Positions 49,859 to 58,061 of a DNA stretch of 64,000 nucleotides are shown here, in pieces. This DNA is from JAFMJV01 sp963814315 (GTDB lineage Bacteria > Chloroflexota > Limnocylindria > Limnocylindrales > CSP1-4): assembly GCA_963814315.1 (NCBI GenBank), contig CAWFCG010000001.1:868001-932000 (forward strand), in the 5' to 3' direction. Position 1 is the first letter of the stretch, and each line of letters opens with the position of its first letter. Made by a program: the position numbers and the translations under genes. The notes under the pieces are model-generated. The model worked only from the letters and a program-made list of their open reading frames with translations. It made no database searches and had not been told where the DNA came from.

Positions 49859-51078
49859 TTGTCGATCCCACCCATGACCGGGTCCAGGCTGGCCATGATG
49901 GCCATGATGTCCGCGATCAGGTGGCCACGAGTCAGGTCACCCACGGCCTGCAGGTTGAAGTACGAAGGGTCATGGATGCGGAAGCGGAAGGGTTGGTCGG
50001 AGCCGTCGCTGATGGCGTACGAGGCGTACTGACCGCGCGGTGACTCGAGCGCGGCGAAGGCGCGTCCAGGGGGTACTCGGATGAGGCGCGGCAGCTTGGC
50101 CATGACCGGGCCGTCGGGAATCTGGTCCAACACCTGATCGATGATCCGCAGGGACTGCTTGATCTCCTCGATGTGCAACAGGTAGCGCGCGTAGGAGTCG
50201 CCATCGGTTCGCGTGGGCACGTCGAAGTCGAGCTCCGGGTAGACGCTGTAGGGATGCGCGCGGCGCACGTCGTATGGCACACCCGTGGCCCTCAAGGGTG
50301 GTCCGCTCATGCCGAAGCGCAGCGCAGTAGCCCGGTCGAGCACGCCCAGGCCCTTGGTGCGATTGACGAAGATCTCGTTCTCGTTGAGCAGCTTCGCTTG
50401 CGAGTCGATCAGCTGGCCGGCGCGACTCATCCAATCGCCCAGGCGGCTCATGAAGTCGTGGTTGAGGTCGCCGTTTACGCCGCCGATGCGCAGGTAGTTG
50501 AAGAGCAGCTTCTGGCCCGTCAGCGCGGCCAGCATCTCCACGATCTCGTCGCGTTCGGCAAAGCCATAGAGGATCGGCGTGATGCCGCCCAGGTCGAGCG
50601 CCAGCCATCCGATGAAGAGCGCGTGGCTAGCGATGCGGTTGAGCTCCCAGGCCAGCACTCGGATGTAGTCGGCACGCCGGGGCACCGCCAGGTCCAGCAG
50701 CTTCTCCGCGGTCAGCACCGGCAGCGCTTCGCTGAACATGGAGGCGACGTATTCGAGCGGGTCGCAGTTGCTGATGGCGTGATGCCAGTCGCCGTGCTCG
50801 CAGATCTTCTCCACGCCGCGATGGAGGTAGCCCAGCACGGGATCAAGGTCGACCACCTTCTCACCGTCGATCTTGAGCACCACGCGGAGCACGCCGTGGG
50901 TGGAGGGGTGCTGCGGGCCCAGGTTGAGGAACATCTGGCCGTCCTCAAGCTGGTAGAACTCGGCCTCGCGCTCGGTGCGTGGCGTCAGCGGCGGGATAGC
51001 GTCGTAGATGGTGGCTGGGGTCTGCACCAGCACATCCGGATCGTCGAGGGAGGGGATGCTCTCGCGGTCGGTCGTCAT
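49855..51078 (-). CDS. nuoD: NADH-quinone oxidoreductase subunit D
   Basis: A 407-residue 49-kDa-type quinone-site subunit. LGPQHPSTHGVLRVVLKIDGE near residue 53 is the strand with the quinone-site His; LGYLHRGVEKICE, YVASMFSEALPVLTAEKLL, MTLRTSD-type regions (SYARYLLHIEEIKQSLRIIDQVLDQIP) and PSYFNLQAV complete the pattern. The C-terminal DPVMGGIDK replaces the usual DPVMGEVDR. It overlaps nuoC and nuoH by 4 nt each. A MidA homologue that may methylate this subunit is encoded near 57 kb. Confidence 0.96.
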   Translation of the reverse strand: MTTDRESIPSLDDPDVLVQTPATIYDAIPPLTPRTEREAEFYQLEDGQMFLNLGPQHPSTHGVLRVVLKIDGEKVVDLDPVLGYLHRGVEKICEHGDWHHAISNCDPLEYVASMFSEALPVLTAEKLLDLAVPRRADYIRVLAWELNRIASHALFIGWLALDLGGITPILYGFAERDEIVEMLAALTGQKLLFNYLRIGGVNGDLNHDFMSRLGDWMSRAGQLIDSQAKLLNENEIFVNRTKGLGVLDRATALRFGMSGPPLRATGVPYDVRRAHPYSVYPELDFDVPTRTDGDSYARYLLHIEEIKQSLRIIDQVLDQIPDGPVMAKLPRLIRVPPGRAFAALESPRGQYASYAISDGSDQPFRFRIHDPSYFNLQAVGDLTRGHLIADIMAIMASLDPVMGGIDK

Positions 51079-51707
51079 GCCGGCGCCCCACCCTCGCCAA
51101 GCGCGCCCTTGTCGACCGAGCCACTCGCGGCGATGACCAGGCGCTCGCCGTCAGGCCCGATCACGGCGCCCGCCCCCGGGCTGGTGCGGATGACCGGGTC
51201 ACGACGCACGTCGCCGGGTGCGAACGGAGTCTCCATGTGGCGGATGCCTTCGCCCGGCGCACGCGAGGCGTCATCGGGCATGGCGAAGTCCTTGCGCAGC
51301 GGGAAGGCCAAGTAGTCGGGCGGCATGTAGATGCGCCGCAGGTCCCGGTTGCCCTCGAACTCGATGCCGAACATGTCATAGGCCTCGCGTTCGGCCCACT
51401 CGGCTCCTGGCCACAGGAAGGTGACCGACGGCACTCGCGGATCATCGCGGGAGAGCCCATCGGCGATGACCCGTAGCCAGTCGGAGCTCAGGGGTGACCA
51501 CAGGTGGTAGACCACCTGCATGGTCACGCCGGTGTCTACGCCGCACATGTCTGCCAGCAGCTCGAATCGCAGGTCGCCGTCCTCGCGCACGGTACGCATG
51601 AGCGTAGGCAGCGAGGCCGGCCACGTGACCAGCTCGATGGTGTCTCCCATGGCCTCTGCGGGCACCACCAGATGATCGCCGAGGCGGTCATCGAGCTGGC
51701 GGAGCAT
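51075..51707 (-). CDS. nuoC: NADH-quinone oxidoreductase subunit C
   Basis: A 210-residue 30-kDa-type subunit. LPTLMRTVREDGDLRFELLADMCGVD, MQVVYHLWSPLSSDWLRVI, and AEWAEREAYDMFGIEFEGNRDLRRIYMPPDYLAFPLRKDF are the NuoC hallmark. The C-terminal ~50 residues beyond this are variable. Start ATG 51707, 28 nt after nuoB. The stop overlaps the nuoD start. Confidence 0.95.
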   Translation of the reverse strand: MLRQLDDRLGDHLVVPAEAMGDTIELVTWPASLPTLMRTVREDGDLRFELLADMCGVDTGVTMQVVYHLWSPLSSDWLRVIADGLSRDDPRVPSVTFLWPGAEWAEREAYDMFGIEFEGNRDLRRIYMPPDYLAFPLRKDFAMPDDASRAPGEGIRHMETPFAPGDVRRDPVIRTSPGAGAVIGPDGERLVIAASGSVDKGALGEGGAPA

Positions 51708-51735
51708 GCGCGTATCCGTGGTCGGGCTCCTCTCG

Positions 51736-52425
51736 CTAGACGCCGTCAGGGACGGCGGGGCCGACCCGGCGGTCGTTCCATTGGCCGCGACGTTCCAGGA
51801 TGGCCTGCTGCAGCTTCAGCATGCCGTAGATGAGGCCCTCCGGCCGGGGTGGGCAGCCGGGCACATAGACATCCACGGGCAGGAGCCGGTCGATGCCTTC
51901 GACGGTGGCGTAGGAACGCTTGTAGCGGCCGCCCGAACAGGTGCAATCGCCCATGGCCACGCACCATTTGGGCTCCGGCATCTGCTCCCATAGGCGAACC
52001 AGCGGCCCCGCCATCTTGGTCGTCAGCGTGCCGGCCACGATGAGCACATCAGCCTGCCGCGGACTGGCCCGGAAGGGGAACATGTTGAAGCGGTCCATGT
52101 CGTTGACGGGGGTTGCGGCCGACATCATCTCCATGGCGCAGCAGGCCAGCCCCGAGAGCAGCGGCCAGAGGCTGTTGGCACGTAAGTAGTCGAGCAGCAG
52201 ATCAGCATGGGTGGGGATGACGTCGAGAGCGCCCCAGCGTCCGTCATCACCCTTGTCGGCCAGCTCGAGCTGCTTGAGATGATCGATGGTGGCGGGTTGG
52301 CCGCTGTAAGCGTCGGGGTCGGCTGGCGTCCAGGTGGTATTGGGCAGCACGATGGTGCCGGGCCTCCTGTCGCTGGTGGCGACAGCCGTCACGTCGGCAG
52401 CCGCACCACGTTTCTTCAGCGCCAC
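51736..52425 (-). CDS. nuoB: NADH-quinone oxidoreductase subunit B
   Basis: A 229-residue subunit carrying cluster N2. The tandem cysteines in SGLACCAMEMM, then GDCTCSGGRYKRSYATVEGID and VYVPGCPPRPEGLIYGMLKLQQA, provide the ligands. An N-terminal extension of about 75 residues precedes the core. Start GTG 52425 overlaps the nuoA end by 10 nt. Confidence 0.96.
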   Translation of the reverse strand: MALKKRGAAADVTAVATSDRRPGTIVLPNTTWTPADPDAYSGQPATIDHLKQLELADKGDDGRWGALDVIPTHADLLLDYLRANSLWPLLSGLACCAMEMMSAATPVNDMDRFNMFPFRASPRQADVLIVAGTLTTKMAGPLVRLWEQMPEPKWCVAMGDCTCSGGRYKRSYATVEGIDRLLPVDVYVPGCPPRPEGLIYGMLKLQQAILERRGQWNDRRVGPAVPDGV

Positions 52426-52775
52426 GTCAGCAGGCCCTTGCGCGCGGCGTACAGCACTGACAGCTCCATGATCCCGACGAAGAGGAGCATGCCCAGGAAG
52501 CCGCCCAGCAGCAGGTCATCGAAGACCAGCGCCCACAGCGCGATGAGCACCACCTCGATGTCGAAGGCCACGAACAGCAGGGCGTACAGGTAGAAGGACA
52601 GGCCGAAACGGCCATGCGTATCGCCGTATGTGTCGATGCCCGACTCGTAGGGCAGGCCTTTGTGCCCATCACCCTTGCGGCGGTGTGTGATGAGCCACGA
52701 CAGGCCGATGGTGAGGAACACGAAGCTGATGCCGGCGATAGCGAAGCCGATGACGTACCAGAGCGGAGCGGTCAA
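52416..52775 (-). CDS. nuoA: NADH-quinone oxidoreductase subunit A
   Basis: A 119-residue subunit with three TM helices. PYESGIDTYGDTHGRFGLSFYLYALLFVAFDIEVVLIALWAL is the NuoA signature, with the conserved Glu/Asp in FDIEV. First gene of the nuo operon. The start codon appears to be TTG 52775 with AAGGA about 8 nt upstream; no ATG or GTG in frame gives a better start. The divergent interval to folK (52776-52906) shows no clear promoter hexamers. Confidence 0.94.
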   Translation of the reverse strand: MTAPLWYVIGFAIAGISFVFLTIGLSWLITHRRKGDGHKGLPYESGIDTYGDTHGRFGLSFYLYALLFVAFDIEVVLIALWALVFDDLLLGGFLGMLLFVGIMELSVLYAARKGLLTWR

Positions 52776-52906
52776 TGACGGTTCCTTAGCGTGAGCCGCG
52801 TTTACAGATGTGCCCGAACGCCCGAAGCCATCGCCGCGGGAATGTTGCGGGCGCAGGTGGATGTTACCGCAGGCGGCAGTGCGGCTGGATGTGCATCATG
52901 GTCGGT

Positions 52907-53515
52907 ATGGACGGGTCCGAGCTCGCCTTCATCGGTCTTGGTGCCAATGTCGGAGAGGCACGCATATCGCTGGAACGGGCCGTGGTGGCCCTGGCCGACC
53001 TGGCCGGTGTGTCGCTGACCGGGGTGTCTCGACTCTACCGGACGCGTCCTGTCGGGCCGGTGGCACAAGACGATTTCCTCAACGCGGTGGTCGGCTTGGA
53101 GGTGCCCGCCGGTGTCACCCCGGAGGCCGGTGCGAGGGCGTTGCTCGGCATTCTCAAGGGCCTGGAGCGTTCCATGGGTCGAGTGGAGCGCGAGCGTTGG
53201 GGGCCGCGGGAGGTCGATCTCGACCTGCTGCTGATCGGCGATCACGCCGTTCGCGTGGAGCGGGACGAGGCTGCAAGGAGTGCCGATCCGGCGCGCAGCG
53301 GCGTCCAGTGGCTGGAGGTGCCACACCCATCGGCTCGGGAGCGGCTGTTCGTGCTGGCGCCGCTGGCTGACCTGGCGCCAGACCTGGTGCCGCCCGGCTG
53401 GGACGAGTCGGTGGCGGCGGCACGCGAGCGGGCGCTGACGGCGGAGGGCTCCGATGCCGTCTCGGTCGTCGCGGAGTGGGACGATGTGGCCAGCCGCTGG
53501 AGAGACGTGGAGTAG
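52907..53515 (+). CDS. folK: 2-amino-4-hydroxy-6-hydroxymethyldihydropteridine pyrophosphokinase
   Basis: A 202-residue HPPK that pyrophosphorylates the pterin in folate synthesis. AFIGLGANVGEARISLERAVVAL, SRLYRTRPVGPVAQDDFLNAVVGLE, LKGLERSMGRVERERWGPREVDLDLLLIGD and VPHPSARERLFVLAPLADLAPDLV are the family motifs, including the metal-binding Asp pair in DLDLLL. ATG 52907 starts the family N-terminus; ATG 52898 nine bases upstream is an alternative. Other folate genes are not adjacent. The C-terminal ~45 residues are extra. Confidence 0.93.
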   Translation: MDGSELAFIGLGANVGEARISLERAVVALADLAGVSLTGVSRLYRTRPVGPVAQDDFLNAVVGLEVPAGVTPEAGARALLGILKGLERSMGRVERERWGPREVDLDLLLIGDHAVRVERDEAARSADPARSGVQWLEVPHPSARERLFVLAPLADLAPDLVPPGWDESVAAARERALTAEGSDAVSVVAEWDDVASRWRDVE

Positions 53516-53543
53516 CCCGTGTCGCCCGCTGGGAGGCAGGGCC

Positions 53544-55091
53544 TCAGTGGCGGAAGTGGCGCCGCCCCGTGAAGACCATGGCCATGTGGTGGCGATCGGC
53601 GATCTCGACTGCCATCTCGTCGCGCACCGAGCCGCCTGGCTGGATGATGGCGGTCACGCCCCGCTCTGCGGCCAGCGCGATGGCATCGCCGAAGGGGAAG
53701 TAGGCGTCGGATGCCAGCACCGCCCGGGCGGTGCGGTCGGCCGCGCGATGCAGCGCGATCTCGGTCGCCGTCAGGCGGCTCGGCTGGCCGGCGCCCACAC
53801 CCACCAGCTGGGCGCCACGCGCCACCACCACAGCCAGGCTGGTGACGTGGCGCACGGCACGCCAGGCGAACATCAGGTCGGTGAGCTCATCGAGCGTCGG
53901 CCGGCGCCGTGTGACCACGTTCAGCTGGGCGTGGTCGATGTCCAGCGTGTCCTTCGTCTCCACCAGCAGGCCACCTTCGATGCGGTGGAAGTCCAGCTCG
54001 GCGATGCCGTAGTCGGCCATGCCATCTCGTGGCGGCAAGGGCACCTTCAACGCCGCCAACGCGGGGCGGCCTCCGAGCACCGCACGAGCACCCTCGGAAT
54101 ACGCTGGCGCTGCCACACCCTCGAAGGGATTGAGCACCAGCTCCCGCGCGATGGCCTCATCCACCTCGCGGTTGAAGGCCACGACCGCGCCGTAGGCGGT
54201 CACCGGATCGCCGGCCAATGCGCGTCGGTAGGCCTCTCGTGCCTCATCGTGTGAGGCCAGGCCCACCGGCGTGCGCTGCTTGGTGATGGCGCAGGTCGGC
54301 GAGGCGAAGTCTGAGGCCATGCGGTAGGCGGCGTCGAGATCGATGAGATCGTTGAAGGTCGGCTCGGGACCTTGGATCGGTTCGGCGTCGGCCAACGATC
54401 GCGTGCGGTGGGTGGTCTCGCGGTAGAACGCAGCGCGCTGATGGGGGTTCTCGCCGTAGGGCAGGTCGCGTTCCTTGCGCAGCACGATGCTGAACTGCTC
54501 CGGGAAGCGGATGCCGGCGATGTGGTCGAGATACGCCGCCACCTCGCCGTGATACGCGGCCACCCGCGCGAAGGCCTTGGCCGCCAGACGCTGGCGAACG
54601 TCCGCCGACACCGCCCCATGCCGGTGGATCTCCTCAACAAGTATCGGGTAGTCGGCCGGATCACAGACTGCCGCCACGCCACCGAAGTTTCGAGCCGCCG
54701 CGCCCAGGAGGGACAGGCCCGCGACATCGATCATCTCGACCGCCTCGTCGATGGCCACCACCCGACCCTCGACCTGCGGCGTGAACGGCCGGAGGCAGAC
54801 GACCACGATATCGATGGCGCCGATGGCATGCTCGGCAAGGCTCGCGGTGTCGGCCCGGTCGTGACGGCGTGCCAGGATGCCAGCGTAGATCTCGGGGTGG
54901 TAGGTCGTGACCTGCCCACCGATAAGCCCGGACCCATCGGTCAGTTCGGAGACGGCGGCGACCTCGATGCCGCCGTCGGACAGAGTCGCACGCGTGCCAT
55001 CGGTGGCGTAGACCTCGACCGCCTGGTCACGCAGCTCACGCGCCAGATCGCAGATCCCGGCACGGTCCGCGACCGAGAGCAGGGCTCGCAC
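53544..55091 (-). CDS. PurH-like protein with degenerate active sites
   Basis: A 515-residue protein with full PurH length and order: an MGS-like IMP cyclohydrolase half and an AICAR transformylase half (YGENPHQRAAF, FNDLIDLDAAYRMASDF, IIQPGGSVRDEM, MVFTGRRHFRH). Many catalytic positions differ. In the first half T62 replaces the Lys of RVKTLHP, R101 replaces the Tyr of NLYPF and R134 replaces the Lys of AAKN. In the second, KH of the KHxNPCG motif is K271-Q272 and the Asn of KSNA is L419. Standard activity is therefore doubtful; it may be a paralogue with a new role. Start GTG 55091 has GGAGG upstream. Confidence 0.8.
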   Translation of the reverse strand: MRALLSVADRAGICDLARELRDQAVEVYATDGTRATLSDGGIEVAAVSELTDGSGLIGGQVTTYHPEIYAGILARRHDRADTASLAEHAIGAIDIVVVCLRPFTPQVEGRVVAIDEAVEMIDVAGLSLLGAAARNFGGVAAVCDPADYPILVEEIHRHGAVSADVRQRLAAKAFARVAAYHGEVAAYLDHIAGIRFPEQFSIVLRKERDLPYGENPHQRAAFYRETTHRTRSLADAEPIQGPEPTFNDLIDLDAAYRMASDFASPTCAITKQRTPVGLASHDEAREAYRRALAGDPVTAYGAVVAFNREVDEAIARELVLNPFEGVAAPAYSEGARAVLGGRPALAALKVPLPPRDGMADYGIAELDFHRIEGGLLVETKDTLDIDHAQLNVVTRRRPTLDELTDLMFAWRAVRHVTSLAVVVARGAQLVGVGAGQPSRLTATEIALHRAADRTARAVLASDAYFPFGDAIALAAERGVTAIIQPGGSVRDEMAVEIADRHHMAMVFTGRRHFRH

Positions 55092-55276
55092 TCGGTGCTT
55101 TCCTCCCTAGCCTCGCGCGAGCTTGAAGCAGTGTGCGCGGGAGCCCGAGTATATCGGTGCCGCGCTTGGCTACCCGGTGTGGCGGTCAGCGGCTCGACAC
55201 GGAGCTCAGCTACTCCACATTGCGCCGGCAACCGGCTCGTCGCTCGACGACGATGCGAGGCCGCTGGTGACTTTGC

Positions 55277-55282
55277 TACTCT
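55277..55282 (+). promoter_or_regulatory. Candidate -10 box (TACTCT) before a small membrane protein gene
   Basis: Context TTGCTACTCT, 7 nt before the GTG at 55290, with no Shine-Dalgarno. It resembles the other GCTAnnnT boxes in the window. Confidence 0.35.
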
Positions 55283-55289
55283 CGGGGCT

Positions 55290-55751
55290 GTGAACCAAGA
55301 CTTCGTCGGCTCGTTGTTCCTCCGTGGCGGCTTCAGCCCGGATAACTTCCCCGATCTCTTCTATCCCGTCTCGGTGGCGGCGCTGGTCTTCCTGATCGCC
55401 ACCATCGTGCTCTACAACGTGCAGACCCGGCGGCTCCACCGCCATCCGCCATTGGTCGCGCTGCAGGAGTGGCTGTTCTGGACGGGACTGGCGCTCTTCG
55501 GCCTGCTGTTGGTCTATGCCACCTTCAAGTTCTACTTCGTCTTCGTCCTGATCACGCTCGTGATTGGCATCGGAACCATGATCTGGATTCGCTTCTTCCG
55601 CTTCCCGCCGCTCATCTCCGCCTACAACCGGGTGCTGCGGCGGGAGCAGTACCTGAGCCAGAAGCGCTACGCCACACCGGAAGCGACCATCCGAGCCAAG
55701 GGCGGAAAGGCACGCCCCAAGACCAAGCCCAAGGCCAAGAAGAAGCGCTGA
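55290..55751 (+). CDS. Small membrane protein of unknown function with basic tail
   Basis: A 153-residue protein that I do not recognise. It has three hydrophobic segments: about 24-44 (YPVSVAALVFLIATIVLYNV), 64-84 (WLFWTGLALFGLLLVYATF) and 86-106 (FVFVLITLVIGIGTMIWI), and ends in a strongly basic tail (ARPKTKPKAKKKR). The first 23 residues are polar. Start GTG 55290 is inferred because the upstream open frame lies antisense to purH and the TACTCT box sits 7 nt before the GTG. Divergent from purH across a ~200-nt gap. Confidence 0.6.
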   Translation: MNQDFVGSLFLRGGFSPDNFPDLFYPVSVAALVFLIATIVLYNVQTRRLHRHPPLVALQEWLFWTGLALFGLLLVYATFKFYFVFVLITLVIGIGTMIWIRFFRFPPLISAYNRVLRREQYLSQKRYATPEATIRAKGGKARPKTKPKAKKKR

Positions 55752-55780
55752 CCGCGCTGACCAGAGGCTGACCCAAGGTC

Positions 55781-56263
55781 GTGGAGATTCTGCGCTTCGG
55801 CCCCGGTTTTCGACGACCACAGCCACGCGCCGCGAGCCGAGGGCTGACCGACCAAACCATCTGGGCCGATCCTCGCGCCCGAGTCACCGAGCTGGCGTTC
55901 GCTCGCAGCGCGCTGCTGCCGCCCCAGACCAGCCCTGACCTGGGCCTCTTCATCGTCATCGCCGGAGGTGGCTGGGTCCAGGTCGGCGCGGAGCGGACCG
56001 CTATCAACCACGGCGAGGCGGTCGAACTGCCACCCGGCGTGACCCATGGGGTCTGGACCGAGGGTTCGACCATGCGCGCCGTCCTTGTCGAGGTACCGGA
56101 CCATGCCATCGAGGCCCCACATGCCCGGCTGGCCGACGCCCAGGTGACCGACCGGCAGGTCGCCGACCGACAGGTGACCGACCACGAGCCGGCACGAGGA
56201 CGCTTGGCCGACCGGGAGGACCGGCCTCAGGACCATGACCCTTCCGAGGGCGAACCTTGGTAG
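55781..56263 (+). CDS. Cupin-fold protein with pentapeptide-repeat tail
   Basis: A 160-residue protein. Residues about 35-112 look like a single small cupin (LFIVIAGGGWVQVGAERTAINHGEAVELPPGVTHGVWTEG), with one histidine-containing second motif and a weak first motif, so metal binding is unclear. The tail has three tandem pentapeptides VTDRQ, VADRQ, VTDHE (15-bp DNA repeats, 56144-56188), then a charged, low-complexity end. Start GTG 55781 with AAGG nearby. Function unknown. Confidence 0.55.
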   Translation: MEILRFGPGFRRPQPRAASRGLTDQTIWADPRARVTELAFARSALLPPQTSPDLGLFIVIAGGGWVQVGAERTAINHGEAVELPPGVTHGVWTEGSTMRAVLVEVPDHAIEAPHARLADAQVTDRQVADRQVTDHEPARGRLADREDRPQDHDPSEGEPW

Positions 56264-56288
56264 GAATGGCGAGGGCGAGCCGGAGTGG

Positions 56289-56933
56289 CTACTCGTGGGG
56301 TCCCAGCACGGCGCCAAGTTGGCCGAGCGCACGGCCGGTGGCACCCCAGACGCGGTAGCCGGCCACGGGGTAGGCGCCGTAGCGCAGGTGCCAGCCGCTG
56401 CGCTCCTCTTCGACTATCTCGACCGGCGCGTCGGGCAGGAAGTGCCGCACCGGGACGGTCAGAATGGCCGCCACCTCCCGCGCATCGGGAACCAGGAGGG
56501 GTGCACGTTCGGCGACCGCCAGCACCGGTACCAAGATGAAGCCCGAGACGCGCACATCCACCGTCTCCAGCACACCCAGCGTGGTCACGCCGGCGGCCGC
56601 GACATCGAGGCTGACCTCTTCGAACGCCTCGCGCAGCGCGGTACCCTCGGGAAAGGCGTCCTCGGATTCGCGGGCCCCACCAGGAAGCGCGACTTGGCCT
56701 GCGTGGATGTGGTCGCCTCCGGGGCGCACGATGAGCACGACGTGGGCCTCGCCGGCGGCGTCAGGATAGAGCAGCACAAGGGCAGCCGCATCGCGAGTTG
56801 GACCATCGATGTCGCGGCGTCCTCCCCTTGGCAGGCGACCGGCCCGCAGGGCGTGGGCCTCGATCTCCGGTCGCGGCGGCGGCAGTGTGGCCGGCAAGTG
56901 GGTCAGCCGCTCACGGGCTAGCTCGAAGCGCAT
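56289..56933 (-). CDS. Nudix hydrolase, CoA pyrophosphatase-like
   Basis: A 214-residue hydrolase. The Nudix box is GGARESEDAFPEGTALREAFEEVSL, where the usual Gly of REUxEExGU is Ser. LVLLYPDAAGEAHVVLIVRPGGDHIHAGQVALPGG before it and the C-terminal GAYPVAGYRVWGATGRAL match the NudL/CoAse group that cleaves CoA and CoA esters. Last gene of the lon-dnaJ-clpB-midA operon, 9 nt after midA. Confidence 0.85.
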   Translation of the reverse strand: MRFELARERLTHLPATLPPPRPEIEAHALRAGRLPRGGRRDIDGPTRDAAALVLLYPDAAGEAHVVLIVRPGGDHIHAGQVALPGGARESEDAFPEGTALREAFEEVSLDVAAAGVTTLGVLETVDVRVSGFILVPVLAVAERAPLLVPDAREVAAILTVPVRHFLPDAPVEIVEEERSGWHLRYGAYPVAGYRVWGATGRALGQLGAVLGPHE

Positions 56934-56942
56934 GTGCGAAGC

Positions 56943-58061
56943 CTACGGTGTGTCGGCGAAACCGGGGAGGGTCGGCACAGTCCCGTCTGCCTCCGGACGT
57001 GCCCAGGCCAAGACGCGGAAAGCACCAAGGTGGCGCGGGTCCAGCAGCCGGGCCACGGCGCTGCGCGCGTCGAGGTAGGCCTGCGGCTCGGTCTCGGGAT
57101 GGCGGCCCAGGTCAGCCAGCAGCCCGCCCAGGCCGAGTCGGCCGAGGAACTCAGCCTGTGTCGTCGCACCGACGAGGTCCAAGCCCGACTTAGCCGCCGC
57201 CCGCTCCAGGGCGCTGACGTCGACGTGTGCGGTGATGTCAGTGTGGCCGACCGCGCGCATGGGGTCGTCGGCGACTCGGTGCTCCCGATAGGTCAGCAGC
57301 GAGCCTGCCATGCGGCGGGGCCCGTAGAGCTCCACGGCGTCGTGGCCATAGTCGATCACCAGGACGACGCCGCCCGGCGCGAGTGAAGCGGCGACTTCGG
57401 CTATCCATCGCGGGGCGGCAAGGCAGACCTCAGCCTGCTGGCCCTCACGCAGCTCGACTCCATCGGCCACCAGATGCGCGGCCAGCGTTGGCGTCGAGGG
57501 CTCGGCGATGATCTCGTGGAACCAACCATCGGTCCAGCCCACGTAGATCTCCCGCAACACTCCGTCGCGCAGGATCACCCGATGCACTGGCAGGGCATCG
57601 AGGTACTCGTTGGCGATGACCAGGTCGGCCAGGCCATCGCGAGCGTCGTCCGAACGGTCGGGCAGATCTGCTCGCGTCCACACGATATCCAGATCGAGAC
57701 CGACCAACGCTGTGTCTCGTAGCGTGCCGCGGCCGGCGCCGAACTCTCGCACGCGGAAAGGCAGGGGCGCACCGGCAGCCACGACCCCGCCCACGCCGCG
57801 CACTTCCGCGTCACGCACGGCCGCCACGAAGCGCCCGATGCAGCGGCCGAAGAACGGATGCAGCTCCGGTGCGCTCAGAAAGTCACCGCTGCGTGTCGGC
57901 CGCAGCTGGCTCGTCGCGTAGTAGCCCAGGCCGGGCTCGGTCAAGGCCAACAGCATGAAGCGCGCGAACGTGGTGCGCCGCTCGGGGACACCCAGGATCT
58001 CATCGCGGATGACCTCGACCAGGCGCGGCTCACTGCCGGCCCAGCGAGGGTCCCGAGCCAC
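56943..58061 (-). CDS. MidA/NDUFAF7-like SAM-dependent methyltransferase (DUF185)
   Basis: A 372-residue protein. FARFMLLALTEPGLGYYATSQLRPTRSGDFLSAPELHPFFGRCIGRFV near residue 34, FRVREFGAGRGTLRDTAL (SAM loop), IANEYLDALPVHRV and GGVVLVIDYGHDAVELYGPRRMAGSLLTYREHRV are DUF185 signatures. Its eukaryotic counterpart NDUFAF7 dimethylates an arginine of the complex I NuoD-type subunit, and nuoD is 6 kb away. Start GTG 58061 is immediately after the clpB stop; Shine-Dalgarno weak, so it probably depends on coupling to clpB. Confidence 0.88.
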   Translation of the reverse strand: MARDPRWAGSEPRLVEVIRDEILGVPERRTTFARFMLLALTEPGLGYYATSQLRPTRSGDFLSAPELHPFFGRCIGRFVAAVRDAEVRGVGGVVAAGAPLPFRVREFGAGRGTLRDTALVGLDLDIVWTRADLPDRSDDARDGLADLVIANEYLDALPVHRVILRDGVLREIYVGWTDGWFHEIIAEPSTPTLAAHLVADGVELREGQQAEVCLAAPRWIAEVAASLAPGGVVLVIDYGHDAVELYGPRRMAGSLLTYREHRVADDPMRAVGHTDITAHVDVSALERAAAKSGLDLVGATTQAEFLGRLGLGGLLADLGRHPETEPQAYLDARSAVARLLDPRHLGAFRVLAWARPEADGTVPTLPGFADTP

